Assembly: GCA_037447655.1 (NCBI GenBank) | Contig: JBBHKE010000893.1 | Coordinates: forward strand, 435,186 to 495,185 | Length of the DNA: 60,000 nt | DNA from: Zygnema cylindricum | Lineage: Eukaryota; Streptophyta; Zygnematophyceae; Zygnematales; Zygnemataceae | Reading direction: 5' to 3' | In this document: positions 10,985 to 22,705 of the stretch, piece after piece | How the letters are laid out: each line of letters starts with the position of its first letter | Numbering within the stretch: position 1 is the first letter of the stretch | Notes under the pieces: model-generated | Told to the model about the DNA's origin: nothing | Databases searched by the model: none | The model's input: the letters and a program-made list of their open reading frames with translations, nothing else | Position numbers and translations under genes: made by a program

Positions 10985-13900
10985 TCAGGCATGCTCATAT
11001 TTCATTGCAGCTCTTACACTTAAAGAAGTATGGTAGTTAGAGCTACGCGATTTCCTATATGAACTATAAACGTCATCGTATTGACTTTCTTCGTCAGGAT
11101 CGTGAGCTCCAAGACCAGCCCGTCCGGTTGACCCAAGACCACCTCGACTCGCTACACTACCATCTGGTAAAGTTCCGGTTTCCGGATCGACCTCCATAAT
11201 CGCCGGAGGTGGTATTCTCGCACCACCGAGACCAACTCCCTCGGGTTCTCTCTCGTCTTCCTCTTCCGGTACATCCACTTGACCCTCTAATGGATCAACT
11301 TCGCCTATATCCCTAAAAAAGACTTTGATTCTCTTTAGTATATACGATTCAGATGCGGTTTGTGGAGGGATTTGCGTGGGAATGTCCACTGGACTGATGG
11401 ATGAGTAAGGAACACCACTACCTATCTGCATTTTTCTGACCATACCTGGGATTAGTCCTGGTGGGAATAGGGGATAAGGTGGTTGCTCTGGTGGAGGCTC
11501 CTGTTGAGGTGGTTGAATAGGAGGTTGAAATTGACCGGGAACTTGCGAAAAAAGTTCTGGTACAGTCGAAGGAGGGAACTGATTTGGAGCTATAAACTGA
11601 CCTGGCAAGGCTCCAGATATAGGTATCTGAGGAAGAGACTGTGGCATTGACTGTTGGTCAGGTGCCCAACGACCGGGGAAAAAGAGTCCTGTAAAACATT
11701 AAGAAATCACATAAGATATCACTCTCAACAGTTCACTACCGTTATTCCATCAGTGAAAGAGCAAACATCGCTCGAGAGAGGAGATAAAAATTGAATACCC
11801 CGGCCGTTTTCCCAATGTCAACACAAAATTCTCCATGATCCTGAACTAAGACTGGGTGACGGACTTGTCATCACTTCTTACCAGGAGTAGCAGACAGTCC
11901 CAGTGACGGGCCAAGTTCTGAGGGAGGCGGACCCGCCATCATTTCACCTTCCAATTGATTGATTGTATCCTGGTCATACACCTCCTTTGTCCCCCAGAAG
12001 TCGAGAATCTTTCTCAAACGCTCCTGATTTGCTTCTGAACTGTTAGGTCCGTGGAAGACTGTGGCAAGTATGGTCCCCAGAGCCGGGCGAAATGCCAGAG
12101 CTACTTGATCGAGCTCCGTCGGAACAGGTCTGTGCTGTAAGCTGCAATCACCCCAAACAACAGTGAGAGAGAGAGCCATTCAGTACAAAGGGAAACAGTA
12201 ACCATGAGACAACCGCTACAAATTACTCTAGATACAAAAGCATGTATGCATAGACATAGGCATCGATTATAACCACAGGCAAAAGAACGGATATAGATAT
12301 ACACATCGACATGAACGACGATCCATCAACTAAAACTAAACCACGAGCACCATCATTAGTGAGCATGCTTAATGTAGGCTATCTTCAATAGAGTTGCAGA
12401 TCACATTGCAAAACCTACAGGACTGTAGTGTATAGCATCATGTGACTAGTGTGCATCGTAATTTCAACTTTTCACGATACATATGACGATACACAATACA
12501 CGATAACACATAAAGTACGAAGTATTTAGTAGTTGTTTAAAATATACCCAGTTACTAAAATTGAAGATTTAAACCGTTTTTATAGTTCCATCCTAAGTGT
12601 TTGTCTGGTGTTACAATTTGATGCTTTTCTGTTTGTGTTCTGATATGATCAATGTTTTTTTTGGTTGCTGTTGAAAGTACCGTGTTTCGCGATATGCAAC
12701 ATGAGCATCAGTTTCTGTCATAAAATTTATGTATCGAATATCATGATGCAATTTTTGACCTGTATCACTGCCATTTTGGCCTTGATATGCAACTCCAATC
12801 TCCAAAATTGAAGGATGCTATTCAATTCGGAAATGAAGCTCAGAAAAAAAGAAACTGAATAACATAATATTCCAGCATCTATGCAATCGTCTGATGTGTT
12901 ATGACTGGACTGTAAGAATAGTTGTAGGGTTTAACACAAAATGTTATCCGCCAGTCTACATTACCTATGAATGGAAAGACCAGCAAAACTACGAGATTCT
13001 TGAAAAGGAATCTTAGGTGAGTGGTTGGACCTAGAAATTCTTCTCTTGACGTAGGGTTTGACAAAAACGACTACATGGTCTTCCCAAATTTGCAATACTC
13101 CTTTTGAAAAAATAAAAAAAGCAAAAACCTACAGGTGCCAAACGTCACAAGTTGAGGTCAAAACACCACCAATCACCTTAATAGCTGGAAACGTGACCAA
13201 TTTAAATCCACTTCCTTACATAATGATTTTAATACTATTTTATGATTTTCGGTCCCAAAAAAGATTGCGACCTAATTATTGTTATGTTTCGTTTGTCATG
13301 TAAGTCATGCGAGCTTTAAAACCCTCCCTCCTTCCTTCCTTCCCTCCCACCCAATCTGCCCTCCCTCCCTTCCTCCCTCTCTCCCTGCCAAACTTCTACA
13401 ACTGACAATTTGAAATGTGACAGCCTTAACTCTCACATCAAGAACCAAAAATTCATAAGACTACAAACATACAATAGCGAACAACTTGAGACTTTCAAAG
13501 ATCAAATCGAAACGGACCTGTTGAAGAGGATGTCATTCACAAGGTATATGATGTGTAACTGTCTGTCGGGCTCTCCTGAAAACATCTGGACACGTGTCGT
13601 CAAAATCTCTATAAATGGTTGGGCATACATCATTCTCTGCATAAACCATGCCTTAGCATTTTTTATGACCTCTTTTGTCCCTGTCAATGAGTCCAAAACC
13701 TGTGACAACTCAGCCGCAATATCCGGAGGTAAATTCACGCCAAAATTAGCACTAGGCCCTCCTCCACCAATAGGATTATCCACATTAAATGATGGCCTTG
13801 GTAGACCTTGGTTTGGTGGACCTTGGTGATATCGATATGGATCGCCCGAGGCAGAAATCGCTGTTGGATATTGACTTAGGTGTGGTGGTCCTGTTGGAGG

Positions 13901-14407
13901 TAAGGGCGACATGCCTGACTGATGGTCATAATATGGGAGAGATGATCCGAAACCAGCCTCTGATTGGTTCCCTGGAATGCCTCCACTGTTAACATTCTGC
14001 GGCTGATGGAGAGAAGACGGAGGATTCGCCATGGCCGTCGAGTTGACGGCTGTCCAAAGCCTGTACCGGTAATATTCGTGACCTTCTCCTCCTAAAAGAA
14101 AAGCGTAAGCGGGATTATTTTTCTGTTTCTCCTTCATTAGGGCTTCAAATTGTGGCCCGTTTTTGGCGGCATACTCCACAAGTTTGTCAATCCGTTTTTG
14201 GAGGTCAGCGTCAGGAGGAGGAGAGGCGGGAGGAGGAAGGGGCTCCCATGGATTGAAAAAAGCCTGACCAGAGGTTACCATGGCGGGAGGCCCTTGGTTA
14301 AAAGGAGGGAGCTGCTGGACAGGATAATGGCTTTGATTCATGAAGCCTGGATGGGACCCCATGGACGGCATGATAGCTTGCTGTTGCTGAGGGATTTGGT
14401 CCATCAT
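10985..14407 (-). CDS. CHERP-like SURP + CID domain splicing/CTD-associated protein (3 exons)
   Basis: Exons are 14407-13518, 12141-11882 and 11689-10985 less one base (third exon starts at 11688). Introns are GT-AG, and the phases join without a break to give 617 residues and a TGA stop. Residues ~69-118 form a SURP/SWAP module ([16 protein letters not shown], then [13 protein letters not shown]). Residues ~225-365 form a CID, the RNA polymerase II CTD-interacting fold ([27 protein letters not shown], ending [13 protein letters not shown]); it is interrupted by the 1.4-kb first intron. A Pro/Gln-rich N terminus, a proline-rich middle and a C-terminal [10 protein letters not shown] segment complete the plant-type CHERP layout (as in Arabidopsis At4g31200, from memory). 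Human CHERP binds U2 snRNP factors and affects splicing; a nuclear pre-mRNA role is inferred. The start is the first ATG of a MM pair. The exon frame stays open a few codons upstream to a possible acceptor, so a small 5' exon is possible. All three exons are undamaged. Confidence 0.93.
12142..13517 (-). other. First intron of the CHERP-like gene
   Basis: Minus-strand donor GTCCG at 13517 and acceptor TTGCAG ending at 12142. It splits the CID codon for Ser-297. The intron holds a polypyrimidine tract (13320-13393, CCCTCC/CTTCC repeats), purine-rich on the transcript. The second intron is 11689-11881 (GTAAGA ... TTTACAG). No nested gene seen. Confidence 0.85.
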
Positions 14408-14636
14408 AGTGACTTGAGTGAAACTGAAAACATCAAAAAGGTAAGGGATGATTCAGAGAGATAAAACCTGAAAACGGAAGAAAAGGAGATAAAGACAACG
14501 AAAAGCGTGGGAAAATGCAGGTCGCAATGGACGATATTCTGCAAGGTAGGAGGAATTGGTGCAGGAATGCAAGCTTGCCTGCAATGAGTTATTATTCGTA
14601 GTACAGTAACGGTAGAGGTGCTGTAGTGCTGTACAG
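14408..14636. promoter_or_regulatory. Presumed 5' region of the CHERP-like gene, abutting the large transposon
   Basis: Only 229 bp separate the inferred start codon from the TIR of the 9.9-kb element at 14639. No TATA box stands out. The 5' UTR, any 5' exon and the core promoter must lie here or inside the transposon end. Confidence 0.4.
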
Positions 14637-14638
14637 TA

Positions 14639-16963
14639 CACCGCCAATCGCTATTAGCGTTGTGTACGCTAATTCCGTCCCGTTCTTTTTTTTAATTATT
14701 CTCCATTAGCGTAGTTCATTCTATTTTTTTCTGTACTCTATTTTAGGTTAATTTTCAGGTACCGTACAAAACGGTATGTCATCCTTTGATTAGTGTGGTG
14801 TACGGATATTGTCAGGCCGTACATAATTGTACTTTTTTAAGTAAAAAGGTACAATTTATTATGTTTAATAGCCGCGGACGCATGAGAATGTGCGGACTTA
14901 GAAGGGGTTCAATTCGGGACCTAAAAAAATACGTTCGCACTTATTAGACCAACAACCGTATTGTCAAAGTGTGAACGACAAACAAATTCGTGTGTGGAAA
15001 ATCATTTTTTCAGTAAATGAACGGAAATGTCGCGGCGGCGTATAACTGTAACCTACATATATACAATTTCAACACCGAGTAGGTTCTTTGTAAGCACCTG
15101 TACTTACTATTAATGCTATTTTATGGTTATGGTCCATTTAGCGTAAAAGTTTATTGTATTAAGGTGAAGATGGTCCCATTTAGTATAAATGTACATTGTA
15201 ATATGGTGTCAAACATAAAATAAAATAAACGTTTACGTTAATACAGGGTTGATATGTCAAAAAATACTAAATTAAAGTTGAAATTTGTATTTTTTAGAAT
15301 AAAACAACATCATTTGGCGTTGGTGATATTTGGGGATGGGAAACGCCAAATACGGACAGTCCATAAAAAAAAGAATATGTTTTTGGCCAATCACAACCAA
15401 CGGTTTTTTGGTGGGATATGTACGGCGTTTTTTCGACAAAAAATCCATTTTCGTCACCGCGAAGCAGACGAACGTACCGCCGCCTGCTCCACCTTTCATC
15501 CATGGGTCCCGCCCTATCAACCTACAATTTCTTCGTCTAGCCACTCTTAACTTTACCGTGAACAGCGTTCCATCTTGTGGTTTGTGTGTCTCTCATCTTC
15601 CTCCAGCTCCGCCTCCCCCTCCCTCCTCTTTTTTCCTCTCTCTTTACCATTCTCTCTCTTTATCATATGCCACGTGGCAGTGGGAGGGACCCTGACGAAG
15701 ATCTAGGTCGAGAACCATTCGGGCGGGACAGCTGTCATCTTGTGGGCCAACACAGCGGAAGTAGAACCTGGAGGGAGAGGGAGAGGGAGAGGGAGAGGGA
15801 GAGGGAAAGGAAAAAAAAGGGAGAGGGAGAGCGAAAGCGAGAGGGAGAGCGATAGGGAGGAGAGGAGGGAAGGGAAGGATTTCCAGTTTAGCCAGTGTAA
15901 CGGATATGTAGATTATACCTGCTGTCAAATATTTTAACTCTCCCTCTCTCTCTCTCTCTCCATCGCTCGAGCTCTCTCTCTCTCTCTTCCCCCTCATCTC
16001 CCTCTCTCACTCCCTCTCGCTCTTTCTTTCTCCATTCTCCCCCTCTCCTCCTCTACTGCCAAGCCACTATTACTTCCACAGCTCTTTCCCTGACTTTCTC
16101 TCTCTCCCTGCCTCTCAGCTTACCCGTCCTTCTATTCCCTTTGCTGACATTGCATCTCTCTCTCCCCCCCTCTCACTCTGTCCTCTGCAATCCCCCTTCT
16201 TTCTCTCTCCACCTCTTCCTTTCTTTTCCCCTTTTCAGGTCTGTTATTTATCCCCGTGGATATCTTTTCCCATCCTCCCTCACTTCCCTCTCGCCCTCTC
16301 TCCCTCTCTCCTTCCCACCCTCCCCCTCTCACTCCCTCTCTCCCACTTTCTCCCTATATTCTTATATATTTCCCTCCTTCTCACACTGAAAGTGTCTATC
16401 GCACCCGTCCCAATGTGTCTACCTTCGCCCCCCTCCCCATCCCCCCCCCTCCAAAGGCGCCCTTTCGCCTTCAATCTATTCCATCCACTTTTTGTGATCT
16501 CTCTAATTTGTTTCTACGTAGCTGTTTTTTTTAACCTTTTGTTGTATTTTGTTTGTCTTGCCGTCATTCGAATTATGTTGGTTGTGGTCGCTAAATTTTC
16601 ATCGATTCACTTTTTTTTGTTTGTCTTTTTTGCAGTTGTGACAAATGCAATATTCCTTCTACAAATGGAGATAACGGGCATACTATTGAAGTATAAAAGA
16701 ATCAGTTTTGAACGATAGGGGGAAAGTGAGGGCGGATAGGAAAGAGGGAAGGCGAGGAAGGGAAGAGAGTAGAGGTGAGGGAAGAGAGGGGGGAAAGAAA
16801 AAACTAGAGATTTTAGAAGAGGTATGGTATGGGTAGCTTTGATGTTATTCATTTTAGTTTTTTATTACACAATTAACAAAAAGAATATAAATATTGAGAA
16901 ATGTAGGTATGAAAAAAAAATCGTGTTTTCTTGGAGTTGTACATTCGGTGATTATCCGACATA
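14639..16963 (+). repeat. Left arm of the large element, shared with 5831-7686
   Basis: Same order of blocks as 5831-7686, but longer by ~470 bp. The extra length comes from a ~100-bp segment around 15665-15765 (containing GCCACGTGGCAGTGGGAGGG) and expanded GA (about 15766-15865) and CT (about 15940-16440) tracts. After GACAT (16963) the two copies diverge. Confidence 0.75.
15766..16440. repeat. GA-rich tract followed by long CT-rich tract
   Basis: GAGAGGGAGAGGGAGAGG repeats (15766-15865) are followed 80 bp later by ~500 bp of CTCTCCCT repeats on the same strand. Together they could pair into a long imperfect hairpin or form triplex DNA. Long frames here encode only Ser/Pro/Leu or Arg/Glu runs and are not genes. 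Confidence 0.85.
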
Positions 16964-17509
16964 GGATTTCGTTTGATCAGTTTTGAAATATTTTATATTT
17001 AGGGTTTCAACTTTTGTAAAACTTTTATGTGCCCCGTGAGAGCAATATAAAACAAAGGAATCGGTTGTTTATGGTTTTAATTTATATTATCCATATTTCT
17101 GTTTATGTTTATCGTTTGTGTTTTTTTATTTTTGTATCTTATATATTAGTTTGCTCTACGTTTGTAAAATATGCTTTTTCTTGTTAAAAAGTTATGATCC
17201 GAGGTTATTCTGATAACGAAATAAATAAAAAAAAATACATTTCAGGACCGAAAATGAAATAAGGAAATACAAGAAACAAAAATGAATTCCGATTGTAGTT
17301 TGTGATTACGGTGGACCAAGCTTAAGAGACGAAGTGTATAAGTTTTTTTCTATTAACGAAGAAAAAAATAACTTGGGATGAAATTTTATTTGTTCGGTGA
17401 AAAAATTCGCGTTAAGCTCGTGACACACAAGTAATTTAGGGGGTAAAACTTTAAATGCAGCTATGTATACCTTCAATCTATAGTAGAGTCAAAGTTATAT
17501 CATTCAGCC

Positions 17510-17905
17510 ACGATAAATTTTCATCGCTGAATGTTAGAATTTTGTTTACCATCAAAATTACCATTCAGCGACGACACGTTCTCGTCGCTGGATTATCGTG
17601 TCGACTTTCTACACCTCAGCGACGACACATTGTGGTCGCTAAAAATGTCTAAAACCGGGACTGACATAATAATGGACTGTATTTTTCGCCATCAGTAGAA
17701 TTTCACATGTAACCAACGAAGTCTTAAACACATTGCAAACATATGTGTCGAATTTGTGCACTTCAGCGATGACAATGTGTCGTCGCTACAACTGTCTGAA
17801 TGCCGAAAAGAGGTAGGAATGGACTGTATTGGTCGCCATCTCGGGAATATTACTTGTTATCGACGAAGCCTTAAACACATTGAATACATGTGTAACATAT
17901 AATGT
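17510..17905. repeat. GCGACGAC hairpin cluster 1, with a ~120-bp tandem repeat
   Basis: Short inverted repeats such as CAGCGACGACA...TCGTCGCTG near 17566 and variants near 17510, 17615 and 17765. Two tandem blocks begin AATGGACTGTATT (17675, 17820) and each run on to a CTTAAACACATTG word. The motif style resembles subterminal transposase-binding repeats of plant DNA transposons (known best in CACTA elements). Confidence 0.75.
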
Positions 17906-18263
17906 CATCAATTTCTTTTTCGATACATCATTGTCAGTAACAAACTTCAAAACGAAAAACAAAGAATGACACGATTATATCCAAAACATAAAGGGTACAA
18001 TTTATTCGACAAAGTTTGACAATGTTAAGTCATCGAAGTCTTTCTCCATACATCATCAACAGCCTCAAACTTCAAAATGGAACACCGATAACGATACGAT
18101 TATATTGAAATCATCAATGATACATTTTTCCCAACATTATTTGATAAACGCTAAATACCATTACCACACTAACCATCCAAAACTACTAATAAAAAACTAT
18201 AACAAATCAACACTAAACACTACTTTTATAATTTTATGATAAAGCTTGTCCTCTCTTCACACA

Positions 18264-20039
18264 CTACACCACTTCTCTATGAAACGACTCAAAATCTTCG
18301 GTCTCCCATTCAGCGTCCGTGTCATCGGGAACCTCATCCTCCCGAGTGTCGGCATCTTGAATGCCTCGGACAAAATCTCGTGCCACTATAGAGGGAATTG
18401 GCACCTCATCACCTTCGAAATGGCACCGCCATTTCATGATGATAATTTGTAAATCCTGTGTGAGCATGCTCTCCTCCCATTTCCCGTCCTTTAATGACAA
18501 TCCGCACTGAATCATAGCTTTGCGTGCGTAACCCATCCCATTCTTGTCCTTCATTGCGTTGACTTCGCGAATTGAATCGCGAGCCAGCGTAAGGAAAAAA
18601 GCCTTCCCGGGCCCGAGTAGCTTCCCGGACCAACCCTTGCCACTCGGATGGGACCACGCATGCTTCTCGATCCCGTTCATTTTCCAATCCTCCCATTTCC
18701 GCGACCATACCTCCTTAATTTTGGAAATGACGAAGGAGTCGGCGGGTTGCACGAGGTGAGTCGCACAAGGAGGGAAGAAGTGTAGTATAGTCCTCTTGGC
18801 GAGTAAGACTCGGTTCAACTCCTCGGAATTGTTGTGACCGCCACAATTGTCGAGGAATATTATTTTTTCACGCCCTTCGCGGTCTCCTTGATAAGACCTC
18901 GGCTCTTCTATCCATTGCGGGAATACGGTTTTATCATTCCATCCTTTGGGGCCGGTTGGGTAGCAAACTCCTACAAAAAGAAAAAACAAAGGAAAGGGAG
19001 AAGGGGTGAATTACGTTAGGGGGATTTAATGAAGGAGGGAAAGGGAGGGAAGAGGGAGAAATATTAAATGACGAGGAAAAGGACGAGGAGGGAGCATTAA
19101 GAACCAATAACAAAGGGCAAAACATATATTCATATAGAGTATTGCGTAAAGATTGGTGATTTATAAGGGAGATGAACATAAATCGAAGGATTTAAAATTT
19201 AATGAAACTTACCCGGTACATCGTCGGGAAGGCCCTTTATCGGGTAATTACGAGCGCGGTTGGTTAATATCAACATTGGAGCCTCTATTCGGGCGTTCAC
19301 CCCCCCCGTGAGTCGTACCATCAATGTCATGGACTCTCCGCCACCCGCAACGTCCGCGTATCTAACAACCTCGTCGCCGCGAAAGCCTAAAGTCTTTTTG
19401 TTGTCCATGTTTACAATCAAATGCGTCTCGTCCATGTTCTCCACCAAATCCTCGTTAAAGAGACCTATAATCCACCAACAAAATAGAGAAACGCAATAAA
19501 AAACAAAACACAAGTAAGTTCAACGAAATTGGAAACAAAATACAAAACTTAATATGTCAAGAGGCAATAAATAGAATGGAAATATGAAGCATACCCGATT
19601 GGAATCCCCTTTTTAGTACGCCCATGTGATATGCCACGGATCTTTCAATGTACTCCTCCTTCTCCGGACTTAGTTGTAGTTTCCCCTTTTGAGCTCGGGC
19701 GACGATGCCATGCTTTTCAAAAAAGCGCTGAATCCAACGCCGACTGATTTTTGGCTTGATCTTGTCACAATTTTTGTCGGAAAAATCAGGCGCACCCTCT
19801 TTCTTCATATCGGCGATGATGTGATTTGCCATTTTTCCCAAAATGATACTAGACATTTTCAATCCCGTATTTTGGAATCGGAAGAATTCGTCCACTAGCT
19901 CCTCGTGAACCTTGACAACCCATGGTAACTCTTTCCTTCCCCTTCCCGGTAACGCCTTCGTTACCGCCACACTTCTCTTTCCAAATCCCGCGGAAGATAA
20001 GGTGAGAGTAGACTCCTTTATCCCTTTGAGTAGCGCCAC
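18264..20039 (-). CDS. pogo/Tigger-type DDD transposase (3 exons, apparently intact)
   Basis: Exons 20039-19595, 19464-19213 and 18970-18264 join through GT-AG introns of 130 and 242 bp, with matching phases, to give 467 residues. The N-terminal part has a CENP-B/Tc5-like DNA-binding region (GRGRKELPW, then ISRRWIQRFFEKHGI). The catalytic DDE_1-type domain has D160 in NMDETHL, D273 in FLDNCGGHN and D310 in HLVQPAD, with 36 residues between the last two: a DDD triad as in pogo. The C-terminal tail is acidic. The listed start is a GTG codon. The frame stays open upstream through KYQKSRRCWLER, so the true start lies in an earlier exon, perhaps 23059-23437. No stop or frameshift interrupts it. 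It presumably cuts and pastes elements with the CACCG TIR in the nucleus. Confidence 0.85.
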
Positions 20040-20143
20040 CCTTTCTAACCAACACCGCCTCGACTTCTGGTACTTTGCGATTGGTGTCAGGAAAAAAAAA
20101 ATAGTGACTGAATTCCTATAAAGATGAATAACTGAGTTAAGCT

Positions 20144-20400
20144 GGTCGTTGCTGAATTAGCGACGAGAAATTGTCGTCGCCTAATTTAGCGACGACAACA
20201 GATTGTCCTCACCTAATTCAGCGACGACAGATGCTCGTCGATGAATTAGGTGACGACAATCTGTCGCCGCTAATTCAACGACGAGCATCTGTCATCGCTG
20301 AATGGTGTAAAACATGACTCCCCTAAGATTCATGGTTCAGCGACGACTAGAATTCGTCGCTGCTTACGGATGAACCTCGGTCGTCGCTATATTGAATTGG
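20144..20400. repeat. GCGACGAC hairpin cluster 2
   Basis: At least six inverted pairs in 250 bp, for example AGCGACGAGAAATTGTCGTC and GCGACGACTAGAATTCGTCG. They sit just upstream of the transposase exon, in the likely promoter or first intron of the minus-strand gene. The cluster could bind transposase or an accessory protein, or fold in the transcript. Confidence 0.8.
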
Positions 20401-20441
20401 CCCGCCTATAATAAAAAAAAAAAACGTTGTGAGTGTGCGTG

Positions 20442-20726
20442 TTAGCGACGAGAAGAGAAGAGAGAAAAGAAATTATAATTAATTAACAAGTAAGATACAT
20501 ACCGATTACTGCAATTTTTTTGGAGACAACTCTCGAGTGAGCATCGCCACTTGTTCTTGATGAGCGGCCATTGCTCAGTGAGTGCCTCAATTGTTCGTCG
20601 CCATTGCTCTTCTATCGCTGGTGGAGGTGGGTTCATCGGACGCCGAACACGTGGGATTTCGCATAAACGGGGTCGCCTCACACGTGACATTTCGGAACTT
20701 ACGTAGAACTGAGGTACGAGCCTCAC
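20442..20726 (-). CDS. Possible small exon within the large element
   Basis: Minus-strand frame with ATG inside (MSRVRRPRL) and a good donor, CG|GTATGT, at ~20502. It encodes a basic/proline segment, then EEQWRRTIEALTEQWPLI. The phase does not join cleanly to the transposase exon by the acceptors I can see. Function unknown. Confidence 0.3.
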   Translation of the reverse strand: MRLVPQFYVSSEMSRVRRPRLCEIPRVRRPMNPPPPAIEEQWRRTIEALTEQWPLIKNKWRCSLESCLQKNCSNRYVSYLLINYNFFSLFSSRR

Positions 20727-20787
20727 AAAAAGCTATTACCTTAGGAGTTCTTAGACAATACTTCAGGACGACGTATAGACGAGGGTC

Positions 20788-21030
20788 TTACGGATGGTAA
20801 AGCCGCAATAGGTGAGGAATATTCACGCAATTCCCGCGGTCATTGTGAACAATCCATGAATGCCGTGGATCCGCCGAATCGAATTGCAGTATGTGGGCAA
20901 ACGTCGAGCCTCGGTCGTCACTGTCAATGAAGAGCCACGTCGAATGAGCGCGAACATCAAGGGGGATGTCTAGAATTTCCGATTGCGGATTTTCCCTTCG
21001 GTTTAGGGAGCAAGGTTCACAGTACATCAT
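20788..21030 (-). CDS. Short ORF downstream of the acidic-protein gene
   Basis: 80-codon minus-strand frame with balanced composition (WLFIDSDDRGS, LQFDSADPRHSW). It overlaps the stop of the 443-residue protein by 4 bp in another frame. It could be a final exon, a frameshifted extension or chance. Not recognised. Confidence 0.3.
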   Translation of the reverse strand: MMYCEPCSLNRRENPQSEILDIPLDVRAHSTWLFIDSDDRGSTFAHILQFDSADPRHSWIVHNDRGNCVNIPHLLRLYHP

Positions 21031-22358
21031 TGTTCAGGCCATTCGGCAACCGGAATGTAGTGCTCGACCCGAGGCACAAAACTGTCCATGTCGGGAGGAG
21101 GAAAAAACCAATCAGGATCCTCAATTCGGTAGGGAGCTTGAGAACCCGGATTTCCCAATACAACGCCTCTCTCCCGATTCGGTGATGGAGGCACCTCAAA
21201 CACGTCGTCATCATCCGCGTATTCATCCTCATGTTGTCGTCCCTCGCTATCCGGACTTTGCTCGTCCTCGGTGGCGGGCTCATCCACATCCTTCCATACC
21301 CGAATATCCGTGGGATGTTCTTCCTCGGGGGGTAGATTCTCAACCGGCGGTTCCTCCCCATCCACAATGCTCTCATCACTACAAGAAGTGGAGGGGACGT
21401 AATCTTCATCACTCCATTGACTAACTTTCCGCTTTCCAAGTTTTATTTCCCTCCTCCTCTCTAACCTTTTCTGTGCCTCACTCCCTCCCCCAACCTCCCG
21501 CTCATGAAAAACCGTCTCTTTCCTTTTTTTTATCTTCCTCCTCTCAACTATTCCCACCGCCTCACTTCCCTCCCCTTCCTCAACCATCGCCCCTTTTCCC
21601 CTTCCTTCTTCATTTAACGTCTGCTCCCCTCCCGCCTCACCTATTTCCTCCCTCCCACTATCATCAGATACCTTATTTTTATTTGACATCCTTGTACTCC
21701 TCCTCTCTACTCCTCCACCCGTCTCACTTCCCTCCCCTTCCTCAACCATCGCCCCTTTTCCCCTTCCTTCCACACCTGGTGCCGTGTCCCCTCCCGCCTC
21801 ACCAACTTCCTCCTCCCCCCTCCCACCAAAAACCCTAATTTTCTTCTTTAGTCTTTTACTCCTCCTCGCTACTCCTCCTCCCGCTTTACTACCCTCCCCC
21901 TCCTCAACCGTCGCCGCCTTTTCCCATCCTACCTCAGAAAATACCGCCTCCCCAAACCCCTCCGCAGTCAATGGGTCCCCCCCCCCACCCATCTCGCCTT
22001 TTTCTTCCTCCTCCCTTTCATCAAAAACCCTACATTTCCTTCTTACCCTCCTATTCCTCTTCCCTACTGCTTCCCCCGCCTCTCCTTCCTTCTCCCCCTC
22101 CTCAACCGTCGCCTTTTCTCCCTTTCCCCCCTCATCGTTTACCTCCTCCACCCTACTCACCTCAACAGATGCCTCCCTTTCGTTCCCTTCCCTTTCTCCT
22201 CCTTCCCTTTCTCTTCCTTCCCATCCAATGGCCAACGGGATTGCTGCCTCCCGTTGCCTTGCCAACTCTTCCGCGGTCGCTGTAATAAGGGGAGGATAGC
22301 GACGACGTTGAGCGACCACAGTACGTGGTCGCTTAATTTGCTTGTTGCCGCCCTTCAT
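21027..22358 (-). CDS. Repetitive acidic protein (443 aa), putative accessory protein of the transposon
   Basis: Uninterrupted minus-strand frame from ATG at 22358 to TGA at 21027; the frame is open upstream to 22499, but the MKGGNKQIKRPR start gives a basic N terminus. Four imperfect ~55-residue repeats carry the signature KGAMVEEGEGSE followed by a basic cluster (such as RRSKRLKKKIRVF) and an acidic patch. The C-terminal ~130 residues are very acidic (including YADDDDVFEVP). No enzymatic motif is visible. The alternation of basic and acidic blocks suggests a nuclear, largely disordered binder. Its place inside the TIR element, on the transposase strand, suggests an accessory transposition protein, as in two-gene elements; this is inference. 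GA-rich codons raise the possibility of a low-complexity artefact, but a 443-codon open frame with a structured repeat argues against it. Confidence 0.6.
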   Translation of the reverse strand: MKGGNKQIKRPRTVVAQRRRYPPLITATAEELARQREAAIPLAIGWEGREREGGEREGNEREASVEVSRVEEVNDEGGKGEKATVEEGEKEGEAGEAVGKRNRRVRRKCRVFDEREEEEKGEMGGGGDPLTAEGFGEAVFSEVGWEKAATVEEGEGSKAGGGVARRSKRLKKKIRVFGGRGEEEVGEAGGDTAPGVEGRGKGAMVEEGEGSETGGGVERRSTRMSNKNKVSDDSGREEIGEAGGEQTLNEEGRGKGAMVEEGEGSEAVGIVERRKIKKRKETVFHEREVGGGSEAQKRLERRREIKLGKRKVSQWSDEDYVPSTSCSDESIVDGEEPPVENLPPEEEHPTDIRVWKDVDEPATEDEQSPDSEGRQHEDEYADDDDVFEVPPSPNRERGVVLGNPGSQAPYRIEDPDWFFPPPDMDSFVPRVEHYIPVAEWPEQ

Positions 22359-22705
22359 AGCGAAGCTTAAAATTAGCGTGTCAAAAATAGGTGAAGAAGA
22401 CGCGGCTACGAAGTGTGGAGGGTGCAGTAAACAGTACAGTCGTAAAACCCTACCTTTATTACGTAAAAATAAAGTATTTCGTGCGGGGGATACTTTCATT
22501 ACGAATTGCCATGCACGAAATTACTTCAAACCCTATCCGATGTGTTTGAAAATTCCAACGATGGGACGACGATAAAACTAATTTAATTCCACGTTTTACT
22601 TACCACGCGGATTCAATATTGGACGTCGTCGCGTATGCAACATTTCGTCGTTAGACATTACAATATTAACCGGACGACGTTTCCATTAGAAATTTCCAAC
22701 GTTAA

